NCBI GenBank assembly: GCA_914767715.1 | Contig: OU612075.1 | Location: 8,804,001 to 8,868,000, forward strand | Reading direction: 5' to 3' | DNA: 64,000 nucleotides | Source of the DNA: Membranipora membranacea | Taxonomy: Eukaryota > Bryozoa > Gymnolaemata > Cheilostomatida > Membraniporidae | In this document: positions 21,901 through 33,900 of the stretch, one piece after another | How the letters are laid out: each line of letters opens with the position of its first letter | How positions within the stretch are numbered: the first letter of the stretch is position 1 | Made by a program: the position numbers and the translations under genes | The notes under the pieces: generated by a model | The model's input: only the letters and a program-made list of their open reading frames with translations | What the model was told of the DNA's origin: nothing | Databases searched by the model: none

Positions 21901-24900
21901 CACGATTGGAATGCTCATGAGCTACTGTAGAATAACAGCTTGACAAAGTTTTGATCTGATGTCATTGCTTTATTTCATCAATGAAATTATGCTAAAAAGG
22001 CTCTTTTTATCAAATGGATTGCACAAATTTTCAAATCCGGTGATAATTATTTCAAGAGTTAAAGCTCATCATAATTTTTGGCTTAAAATCTCTAATTAGC
22101 AGTGTACAGAGATACAATATGTTGTTCATTTTTCAATAACATGTTAATTTAGTGCCAGGTTCCAAGTTGTATGTGTAAACTCAAAGATTATCAGCAGCTG
22201 CCAGCCTGAGCTACGGTACCTTTTATTAATATGATAGAAATTTGGAACGATTGCTGTCGCTTCAATAGTTACTGTATTGACCCTAGGTTAAAAGCAAATC
22301 TTCTGGTTTATAAAGAATCAATCTTGATCTAAGAGGTAAATGGTAGATATAGGAGCAAAATGGTTGGTAATTTACAAGCAATACCGATATTGACACATAT
22401 ATCGCAATAAACATATAGCAACACATATATCACAGTACACATTATTGCAATACATATACTACAATACATATTTCGCAATACTTATATCGCACTACATATA
22501 TCGCACTACATATATCAAAATACGTTTATTTCAGTACATTTACTATACTTTTTTATCCGGTTATATAAACACTCACCATAGGTAGTGCAATCAGCTTCCA
22601 GCATGCCATCAGGACATCTACAGAAAGTCTGATGTGTGTCTTTGTGGCATGCTCCAAATGGCTGGCATTTAGGCTCTTTGGGACCACACAGTGGTATACA
22701 TTTACCGGTGATCCTGTCAGCTATACTGGCATCTTTACACTGACATGTAGAGATAGGTGCCCCTTTTGGACCTGTCACTTGAACCTTGTCGGTACAGACC
22801 ATTTCCCCAGCACCATCAGACAACCAATCGCAATCCTGCTGGTCATAGCACTGCACTGTAGAAAATAAGATACATCTAATGTAATTTTAGCAGTTATATG
22901 AGCAGTGGGTAACTTCTCATCTTGCAAGTCAGGCCTTACATTATCATCTTTTCGACATAGGGGTATTCACTTGAATAACTTGCTCGAAAACTTATGCTGA
23001 TACACATTCTTCTGTGACGCATTCCATTACAAATGTTGCCACCACATACAATAGAAATTATGTGGGAGCAAATAAAACTGACCTGGCCCAGGGAGACACT
23101 GTCGATTCACTTTTCCAGCTTTGCCTGTACCATTCTTCAGTACTTTACCACTAGGACAGTAGCAGAAGCCCATTTCGTGGCAGACGCTTCCACTTATGGA
23201 CTCACAGTCTGTAGTCTTAGTATCCATTGAACAAGTATGCTTAGTCTTATGCTGAGAGCTCACCCAACTGTTATCTAACCAAATGATGGGAATAAAAAAC
23301 ATAGTATGTGATTCATTTTGCCCATACCCTTTAATCGATTTGAAGATAAACCAAAAGGTTGTCAAAGTGAAGAGGAAGTGATATGTAAACTCGCGACAAT
23401 TTAATCCAGCCAGCATGCTCTCATTATCAACATTATTATCATCTGTTCTACTTCAAACCCTGGAATGTTAAAAATATTTTTATCAAAGACAAATTCAGAA
23501 ATACTACCTCTGCATCTGTAGACGATGGAATCGGTTATTATCTTATCCCTCTCACAGATCATCCAAGGGAATGAACAGGGGTTAGGGTGGCATTTATCTT
23601 AAAATATCAACAATAACATCATCAATAGCACAATTACAGAAATTGATATACACTCGATAAAACTGCACGTGCTCAAATAAATGCGCATATCTGCGGGAAG
23701 CTCTGCATTGTTATACCTACCAATATTCAGTTTAAGACAAAATAATTAAAAATGCTTAGTCAACATTAAATAAATTATCCGGCTGTATCAAATAGCCCAT
23801 CATTCAAATCTCTTTTTTTCAGGAACAAGAGGAGAGATAGTGATAATTTACCGATGGTCTTGTTTGTCACAAAGGAATACATTATGATTTATAACTGTGA
23901 CCTCCTGCACTGCGTGGTCCGTAAAGTTACAAGGGTAAAACAATAAGGGCCGAAGACAACTGAGTAATAATCCCTTGCATGTCATGTTCACCAATCATGA
24001 AATCTAAAATGTGATATATCTAGTGATGTACTAAGCAGGCAATCATACCATAGCCGGTACATTCAACATCCACAGCATGTCCTGGACACGCACAGGCAAC
24101 CAGATTCGTCTCATTGTGGCATTTTGCAAATGTCATGCATTTTTGTTCTGATAGACTGCAGGCTTGAATGCTTAGCTCTTGTCCACCCTTTCCGTCGGAA
24201 TCCAGCGTTCCTTTTGAGGCAACGATGTCAGGCTGTTTATTTGGAGAACTAGTTTGGGTCTTGATGTTAGGCGTGGTAGGTATATTGTTTTGGATTGCTG
24301 ACAGCGCAACCATTGGGGTAGAGATGGATTCTACAATGGCTGTGGAGGCACCGGAAGGTCCACGTTCTGTTGCAGTAGTGCTTGCATTGGATGAAGCTTC
24401 ATGTGTAGAAACTGTTTGGCTTGTACTGGTTGAGGCTACCTGCGGTTCAAAAGTAGTGGAGCTTGCATTGGTTGTGGCTCCCTGTGTAGGAGACGTGAAC
24501 CCTGTATAATTTGAAGCTCTCTGCATATGAGTGATGGAGCTTGCATTGGTTGAGCCTGTATCGGGTGAAGGTCCCTCAACTGAAGTAGCAGAATTTGCAT
24601 TAGTTGACGCTTCCTGTGCAAAACCAGGGGAGCCTTCATTTTTTGAAGCATTTTCTGTTGGAGCTGTCGAGCTTGTATTGGTTGATGTATTCTGTGGTTC
24701 CGGAGCAAGGGTGCCAGCTTTGGTTGAATCTGCCTGTGCAATCTCTGCATCTGTTGTGGCTACCTTTGTATGTACAGTCGAAACTGCATTGTATGAAGCT
24801 TCCTCTGTAGTCTTTATGGCTCCTCCCATATTTACTGATTGTGTTGTTTCCACTTTTGTCGGATTATTTGCTGTTGATGGATGTGTTTGATCATTCTCGG

Positions 24901-27900
24901 GTTCATTGACTGTCGGGATTTGTGTGAGTGTAGTCCTTAATTTGTTGTCCTTTGATACTTGTGCAGTGTTTACAGTTGTTGTTGTAGCAGCTATGGTGGT
25001 TGTCGTTGGTGTAGTTGTAGTGGTCGTGGTTGGCTTTTTTGTAGTTGTGGTTGTTGTTGGCATTGTTGAAGTTGTGGTTATTGCTGGTGTTGTTGTAGAG
25101 GTGGTTGTTGTTGCCTTTTTTGTAGAGGTAGATGTTGGTATTGTTGTAGTCGTAGTTGTTGGTGGTATTGTTGTAGTTGTGGTTATTTTTGGTGTTGTTG
25201 TAGAGGTGGTTGTTGTTGGAATTGGTGTAGTGGTGGTTCTTGTTGGCTTTGTGGTAGTTGTGGTTACTGGTGTTGTTGTAGTAGTCATTGGCAATGTTGT
25301 AGTTGTGGTTGCTGGTGTTGTAGTCATAGTGGTTGTGGTTGGTTTTGGCGTTGTTGTAGTGGTGGTTGTTGCAGTGGTGGTAGTTGTTGGCATTGTTGTA
25401 GTTGTGCTGGTTGTCGAAGTTGTGGTTGTTGTAGTCACTTTGTTTTCACAAAGGTCACCAAAATACTCTGGCGTACAGCGACATGATGTGTTTGCCTCAA
25501 CACAAATTCCGTCATTCAAACAGATCACATAGCCTACAAAAATAAAACAATGCGTCAGACCTTCTACTGCAAATTGATAAATTGTGTGAAACAATCTTTA
25601 ACCTCAATTCAGCTCCCCTCAATCACTCACCTTGCTAACTAACTAACATGGCCCGACACACATCATATATGGGTAACTTTCAGACAATTTACACCACTAT
25701 ACATGGCAATATTTTGGGTAGCTCATTGGCAAATATTTAAACATAAAACATTTGTTATCACGGTATTTACCTGCTTGTTCTGTAGATAGTGAGTAGAATA
25801 TTGCTGGATGCTTGGGAACCATTGAAAAGGGCTGGCCGGCCAGGGGACGCAATCAGCGGCAATGATCATAGGAGCGCAAGAGCTTATACTGAGGCTGCCA
25901 TCTTTGATCTCCAGATATTTCATGAATACGTGATAACAACAACATATGACATTTGGTACAATTATACCTTCCTTTTTCATAGAATACCCTAAATATGGGA
26001 GCTTCAGGATGATTGTTATCGATAGCGAATATAAAATATTGTGTACAGGGGTTCGATACGGAGTGCAGTCATCCAGTATGACAGTCCTTGTATTCAGCAC
26101 AGTTGGCTATGGGCTTGCGCTAAGGGAGGAGGCAAGGCTCCTTTAAGGTGTAGCAGTTTAGTGCTGGGCATTATCTGATATTTCAGCAATAGCAGGGCTA
26201 CACATTGGGGTTGGGCAGGGGTAGCCACAGGTACTTTTGTGCTACCAGGTTTGAGAACTTGTTTCTCCTACCACCTGGTCATCATCTGTGTAATTTGTGT
26301 TGTCTCACAAGTTTCACTTTGCTACTGATTACTCCCTCAGGTATTTGACCCAACCTCAGCAACTCCTTCAGCATATCTATGCATAGCATGACTTTTGGAG
26401 GGGATGTTGTGAGCAAAAACAGACTTTCTTTCTGTTGAGCAAATTCTTATATCTAGGAGGTTACAGTACACTACCACAAGTAGTCATTGTATTTGTACTC
26501 CATGTGAACTTTGTTCCAGGTATCGGCTTTTTTGTAAGGGGTTGTAAAACTTCGAACACATTGTGAGGCATCTGGACACTTGACTCTTAACATCTGCTGA
26601 TAGGCCTGGCAAGCATCTTTTCCCTCTGAGACGTTGTGATTATAAAAAAACTTCCCAACAAAGAGGGAAACAACAGCGAAGGCTTTGGAAGCGCCACAGC
26701 AGGGTCATCAGGATAGGCGTTCTTCATCCCATTAATCGTGCAGAAAGCTGGAGGGCCTACCATCATAATCTCAGCCCAAACGTTGGTCTTGTCGCATGTG
26801 TGTGAGTAAGCTCTAGACAGCGTATCAGCAGTGTAGAGGTTTTTATGTTAATTTATTTGGGTTTTTGAAAGAAAGTTTACAATAAGTGTTAATTAAAACT
26901 TGTTGACCTCACAGACACACACACACACACACATTAACATACATGTAGAAAGGCAACTTGAATATCAAATAAAACAGAGGTGTGGTCTGGTAATAATAGT
27001 AGGACTATGTAGCTGTGACATGAAGAACATTGAAATAAGGTAACAAGGAACAAATAGGCAAGTTCACAGCCATAGACGGGAGTAAATGGTAATGGTACTT
27101 TTGATGCAGCTAGTAACTTTATGTTTTCCAAAAAAACAATGTCATAAAAATAAACAGAAAACCCAGGTTAGTCTTTAAATACCTGCTTTACTTGCTTCTC
27201 AAAGATCCAAGCACTTGAGCATGGTATAGACAGCAACTGGAATGACAGCAGGTATTGAAAGTAGACTACCTCACTCCATCAGCGTATATGCCGATTACCC
27301 ATGTTTCATATCCATGATATTTATGTTTCAGTGTTGGTATGTTGTTCTGTTCACACTGTACAGTTTACAGTTTTGTTGAGATCTTTTGCCTATGCAAACC
27401 AATGACAGACATCTGTAAGTATACTGCTAACCAAGTTTGTGGGCGTTTCAGCATTCAATATGATTCTTGCCCGACACTCCGTCTAACATGCTTGCGTGAA
27501 ACCATCTGCGTGTTGATCAATAATTGAAGTTGGCACCTCCCAAGGTCCTTATCAACAACCTCCCAGTGAGCTGCTCCTTGTTGTTCGCTAGATGCTCCGT
27601 ACCAACATTTTGTCCTGTTGTACATTTGATGCTTTCAGTCAGTGCGAAGCTTACAGACAGATCGTTGGGTTGTTTGTCAGCACTTGCCTTTGAGTTGCAC
27701 TTCCTTGCATAGTGACTCTCCATGCCACATGTATTGCCATAGGTGGAACATTTACCATTGGCATGCAAATGTCCACAATATGTGCCATCGTTGGCATCAG
27801 TACCTAGTCACCATGCAGCACATCAACATTACGCTCTCGTGACTTACCATGTATATCACCCATTATGGTGTCACCAGTATCTTATTTGTCCATCAGTTGT

Positions 27901-30900
27901 CTTGCCACCCCTGCAGCATTAACATGACCTAGAGCAATCTTAAGCTTAGTTTCAGATTGCCCGAATGCATACCATCAAAGATCATCTGATTGCAAAGAGC
28001 ACAGAACCCATCCTTGGTTTAGTTTTTAAGTACTCGCCAGTGTCTTTTGGTTCTCCATCAATTGAACTCGTCCATCAGAACGCATACTGTTTATACAGCC
28101 TGTTGTGCCCTGGATTGCAGTGAACCTCAAACTGCTCAGTCACCTGCCTACCTGCTTGATGAAGAAATAATGGCACCTGACGCCTCCCAATACCAGCCTT
28201 CCCAACGACCTATCTTATGGTTTCAACACCGAAAAGATGGCAAGGAGAAAGTTGTCCAGGGTTCCAGTTGCCAGACACTTTCAAGAGACAAATCTCCAGA
28301 GGCTTTCAGTCCCTCCATATGAGAATCAAAAGCAATCTAATCCAGTCTACCACAAGAAAATTCAGAGAACTGGCCACCAGTCCAATCAGCAAAGCGGGGT
28401 GGGTTCGGATCCAGTTGCTACTACATAACATTAGGTATCAAATTCTTTTCCTGATAGTTATGTTGGCAGAAAATATACAGCTGTTGCTTAGAAACAATGG
28501 AAATGGGCTGGCCGGCCAGGCCAAGGGTTCAGCAGAAATAATCATATATTATGAATTTGTGCCGTTGGCAATGTGAACCACGGCAGCTTGAGTATACACA
28601 TAGGGTTGCCATCTCGACACCTCACGCACAGATAATTACTTTAAAATTGACAAAATCTGATACCATTGCAAAATATAAAGACTCACTTTTCTCACAGGTG
28701 GTGCAATTGTCTCCTTCACAATTTGACTTTGCATAGTCTGCAGCTTTATCTGCAAATTGATTTTATTAAATAATTCATTCCATATTATTTGCTAGATAAT
28801 TTTAACACATTAGATCATTTCTTCTATTTCATAGTTGCGCTCTAACTTACTTTAATTAAGAAAGAGCAATACATTATAGGTGTTGTTCCATTATGTTCTC
28901 TCATTGAGCATAAGGTAGAAGTTGATGGCTAATCGTGTGCTCTATGACAGATCTTACCTCGTGTAATTTGTTGGTAGCTGTTGGCATCAATATCCCGTAT
29001 TCCAGTATAATAAAAATCATCCTCAGACACAAGTATGTCATGCGCTGTTTCATTGTACTGGGTGTTTTTCTCATCAACAACTTTTAGATGTGCAAGGATG
29101 GTCCTTGAAAAAGTCTCCCATTTGAATTGGCACATTATCGGTATGTATTCTGCAGTAGGAAATATTGTTAGTAAAGCCAGAAATCTAGTCAACTCCATGT
29201 CCAAGCAAACCTGGCAACTTGGCAAGTCTAGCATCAAAGACTGAAATCAACACTGGCGCCTGGCCCCAAAAATTATTGTTAAATTCAGCATCACCATTTA
29301 TCTAGATTACCAGTGTTATTTGTCATCGCCATGAATAAACAAGACCTAACAAAGCATCAATACTATAGATCAAGTTTGATCCAGTTTGCCAGCGTTCTGG
29401 GTCGCTCTCATTCTACTGGTGTACCAATAGCTGCTCGGAATTGGGAGCAACACAAAATGCAGGTTAATTGATTTATACTAGATCTACATCATTATCCAGG
29501 ACCATTAGAATTTTAATGGTGCCGAAGATCAGTTTTTTAAATAGTCATGGTGACCTGAATCATTCAGGAACATTCAGCCTAGGTCTGGTTTCGAAGGATG
29601 ACACTCATTGGGTCTCTCTCTAGGAGATCGACAGATATCTTTTGTTAAACTCAGATTGAAAATCTTTTGTTGCAACTCACCATAGAACACAGTGTCCATA
29701 TAGTCTATAGTTGTGTTATATTCCAATGTATAAACTCGATTTAAGCCTTTAGGGGAATAGTCCATAGTGTTTGAATCATAACTGGCTACCTCGTTTACTC
29801 CATAATACATCTGGATCCCACATGCAAAACAGACAAACTCACAAATGAGAATCTAGGCTATGAAGAGTCTTGTTGAGATTGGTCGGTGGTCAAGCTGAGA
29901 GCACAATATAATAATTAAACAACTTAGTATGACATTACACAATTTACTCCCAAAACATTGTTCGCCATCATTTCAATCATTAACCAATCTTAAAACAAGT
30001 ATTGCGCCATGATGTTGAACACAGCAGTGTTAAGCTCAGTCTATTGAAACAAATTTAAAACATTACACTTTATGTATATATTTCTCCAGCACTCATGCAT
30101 ACAATACATACATACATGTGTTGCTCACGGAAATATCACTTCCGAAACCTCTGATTCGGACAATGGACAGGAAAACGGCGTTGCGAATCCAAGAGAAGGG
30201 AATTCTGGCAACTTTGATGAGATAAGGCAGGGCAAGTCATGCCTTGTTGCGTCAAGTGAGTTTTAGCCAAATCAAGTAACATAAATTCTGTTCAAGGCCA
30301 AACCACTAAGTCACAGCCAGTAAAGTCAATTGGAGTCTAGCTGTAAAGAAAACTCAAATTAATTCAAGCATACTTACAACAATTTGAGGTTGATCAACAA
30401 TGCCTGGCACCTCGATCTGACATTGAAGACTAGTAGCAGTGTCTGGTTTTACTTTGGCTATGTTCTTTGTCATATTGGAGCTACTGTTACTGACAAACTC
30501 AGACTTAGAAGACTCTGAGAGGATATCGAGCTTCACCTCAGGTATATCTGAAATAGTATCAAAATTGCCTGCATTCCATTCGTTCCCAGCCTATCCAATC
30601 TATGTAAACAACTTTGGTTAAAATGATGGACTGGATGATAGATAGTGGAGCTTCTCATTGATTTGGACCTGGAGCAAGAGGGAAAAGGGATACAATGACT
30701 AATGGGGTATCGAATTTAATAAATATAAGGAGATATTTGAGCCTAAGCATATCCAAAAGCTGAATCACTGGACTTGTTAGTATAGTAAACAGGAAGAAAC
30801 AGCTTCTTCTTGGTGTAATTTTTTCATTTTATCACTCACTGATAGGCCTCTGGTTTAGATTGGCTGAGGAGGATTACAGGAGGATTACACCCATAAATCA

Positions 30901-33900
30901 TCAGTACGAATGATGACAATGACAATCATGTGTGGCAGGTTGATATTTGTACGACATTTAATTTCCAAGAATTAGCGGAAATTTTCGCGAGTGTCTGGCC
31001 TCAGCTAAAGTGAAGTAAGTAAAAAGGGTGAGTCAATTTTAGCTAGCAAAGGTTTGCGGCGATATTTACATCCGTCTGCCCCTTTCCGTCCATGTCTCTT
31101 AGGCAGTTGGTCAGACTGTCTAGGCAGACCAATTTATCTGTTGGATGAACAGAAAAGATTTGAACGGGATTGGTCAGTGCTTGGTGGTATGGGCGGATGG
31201 AAAACATCAAAAGATGGAAAAGCATGGGCATGTAAATTCACTTAATGTTGCCTGATGGGCAGACATGGACAGCAAAAGATAAGCATGAACGGGCACAGAG
31301 ATTTGTCAAATGTTGCCTGATAAAGATGGTCAACATCGGGAAGAGGGATGTGCTCAATTTTGCTGGACGGACATGGACGATGACATCTTGAAAGGGATGG
31401 GAACATGCATGATTTTCTTGTCCACCACAGACCCCTGTTAGCTAGTCTTAATTATGGCTATTTCAAGTACGTGCAAAACAACGAGCAATTACACCTGCGA
31501 ATACTTTATTACTCTAGGGTACTTTGACTGACCTTGAAATACTTCGTTAGAGACGGAAATATGTTCAATAGCATGCTTTATTCTCAACAGTATAACCTGT
31601 GGAATTGTGGAAGGCAACACTTGTTCAAGCTTTTGTTTACCTTCTTCTAGGGGATAAGTCAGGAGAGAAGAGGATATTCGTACACCATTCCGTGTCACAT
31701 TTGTAAGCATAAGTTTGACATTAGATACACCAGCCAAGAAGTCCTGCTCAGCTAGTATCAGCTCTCCTTCTGAAATTGGAAGTGGTTAGTGCCCAGTTAG
31801 TGCTTTTTTTCGAACATAGAAACCAATGATACTAGAACATCAACTCTCCATTTAATTATTTAATCTTATGACAACTCGAGCCGTGCCCTAACCCTCACCC
31901 ACCATAATAAATATGTAATATTTATATCAAAGCGTCAATGTGGGATTATTTACTGCATGTTGGATGTGCAAACACTTTCTGCTATTTTTAGTCCCAGCCC
32001 AAAAGGACCTGGTTATGATGAATGACATGCCAGTATACCTAATCAGAAATTACTGCCGGTGGCAGGAATGAACTTGGACCTAACAAATCACAAGTCTGCA
32101 CCCTTAACCTGTAGACAACTTCTGACTGCTACTTTGCATGGGGTCCTTTCATTAACCATCATGTCTGCAGAGCTTAGTGAACTCCCTCTCTATGTATATC
32201 ACTCACCATCTGTGTTTTCCGTTGATATGATCATCTGTTCGGTGCAGTCCTCATCATTTTCATTACAGAGTAACAGTGTGAAGTTAGCAAAGCAGTCATT
32301 GGGTGACGGCCATTTCAGTATGCCATTATCAATATGAGCTGGTATGGTATAGTACTTGTATTTGTGACAACCTAAACGTAAATAAATGAAAGGGAAAGTT
32401 TTACTAAAGATGTGGATATGAAATTTGTTTTCATTTAAATATAAAAAAAATAAGAAGAAACACGGCTCTGTAGCACATCCACTATGAGAGAATTTTGAAG
32501 TATGAAGCTTCCAAACAATGTGTTAATTTCCAATTTCTAAAAATACAGGCCTGGATGACTATGAGGTAGGATTGTCCACCCCCACATTTGGCACTATCTC
32601 TCCATGCTGCATTCAGACATTCTAAATGTGGCATGCAAAGCTTTGGATGCAAAGAAAAGTGAGTTTAGGCAGTTCAACAATGGGAAAGCAACAAGAAATG
32701 AAATCAATGGTATTAACACTCACCCACGCAGGGTCCAGCCTGCTTCTGTGCTGGAAAAGAATAATACTATGAGAATCATGTCTTGAGATAGACTGTTATG
32801 ATGCGCAAGGTATGTTCGAATCATAGACCAAAGACTAGGTTTTGTCCCAATATAAATGTTGGTCAAATAATACCCTCAGACCAAACTGTTCAGTAGGTAG
32901 GCAGTAAGTACCGCTGTGCTGAGCTCTCGCATTAGAATTATTCCCCCTGCTCAGTTACGATGAATGTGAGTGCTAATGGAGGTGACTGTACTGTACCGGC
33001 CCAGTAAACTACTAGTACCACTCCTATAAAGTTTAACCGGCTGCAAAAGCTGTATTCATCCACATATGTTGATAGATGACGTCATCTGCTACAATGCTTA
33101 CTTCACCTGGTTAAGGAACTTTATTTATTAGCCAATTTTGTGGAGAATTGCAGCCTTTACAACGAGATAAATTATACAGAAACGGCAATTTGTTGGGATT
33201 GTACATTTCAGAATCAGTTCACTGTCAGAACTGATTGAACAATTTAGTAAACCGGCTCTATCCAAACACAAAAACAAAAAAAATCGATTCTTGGCCTTGC
33301 CACATACATGATCGAAGAGTAGTTAAAAAAGCTTCAAAATGTTTGTTAGTATGTTACTGACCACAGTGCTGGCGATAACTGTCAGTATTAGCAAATACAT
33401 CATCGTCTGGTGCTAACGTCATTGCGTCATGTACTAGGCAGTTCGAAGCCGATGTATTTATGTGTAACACTGTGTATCGCTGACTAGAAATCTCCTTTAT
33501 AATACCAATACCATCGGCAGCCCATTCCATACCACAAAATATGTGCAGCAAACCTATGAAATTTTGAAAAAATGGGATCAATATGTATTTTATACACTTG
33601 ATACAGACCAATCAGTCAATTGACTTCCTTCCTAAAAACACAATGAGGTTTCTAATACTTTTACTGACATTTACGGATTCACTTAATTGAAAATCCGTCA
33701 CCCAGCCACACGCCTTTGTTCGAAAGAACCCTCTCAATTCTGATTATCTTCATACCTGTGCTGGCATCTGCGTTGTCATAAAGGGATGGATCGAAAGAAA
33801 TATTATGTTTATAAATCCTGTTTCCATTGTCATCAATTACTTCAACTGAACTGCTGTCTACAACATCTTGACAGCCAATCAACAACTAAAATAAAAATGT

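Larger units (their letters stand above)
25534..28686. other. Large intron 46 of gene B with retroelement remnants
   Basis: A 3.15-kb intron between the first EGF Cys exon and the mucin exon. It holds a Gypsy-like Gag zinc-knuckle remnant (27514-27803), a short motif typical of the end of Gypsy RNase H (about 26794-26832) and a (CA)n tract near 26922. A minus-strand open stretch at about 26465-26700 with repeated Cys is unrecognised. The rest shows nothing clear. Confidence 0.5.

Noticed and set aside
22373-22535. CRISPR-like array
   Set aside because: Short degenerate 15-16 bp tandem units with no unique spacers, in a eukaryotic intron. It is a minisatellite.
24168-24890. Plus-strand open frames opposite the Ser/Ala/Thr-rich region
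   Set aside because: Antisense shadows of exon 47; composition is explained by the coding strand.
24906-25532. Plus-strand Val-rich open frame of 208 codons
   Set aside because: It is the exact antisense of the Thr-rich stalk; ACN codons read as NGT on the other strand, giving Val. No separate gene signal.
28047-28576. Overlapping plus-strand open frames in intron 46
   Set aside because: Three frames open at once with no recognisable motif. A weak similarity to the basic end of Gypsy integrases was considered, but is too slight to call.
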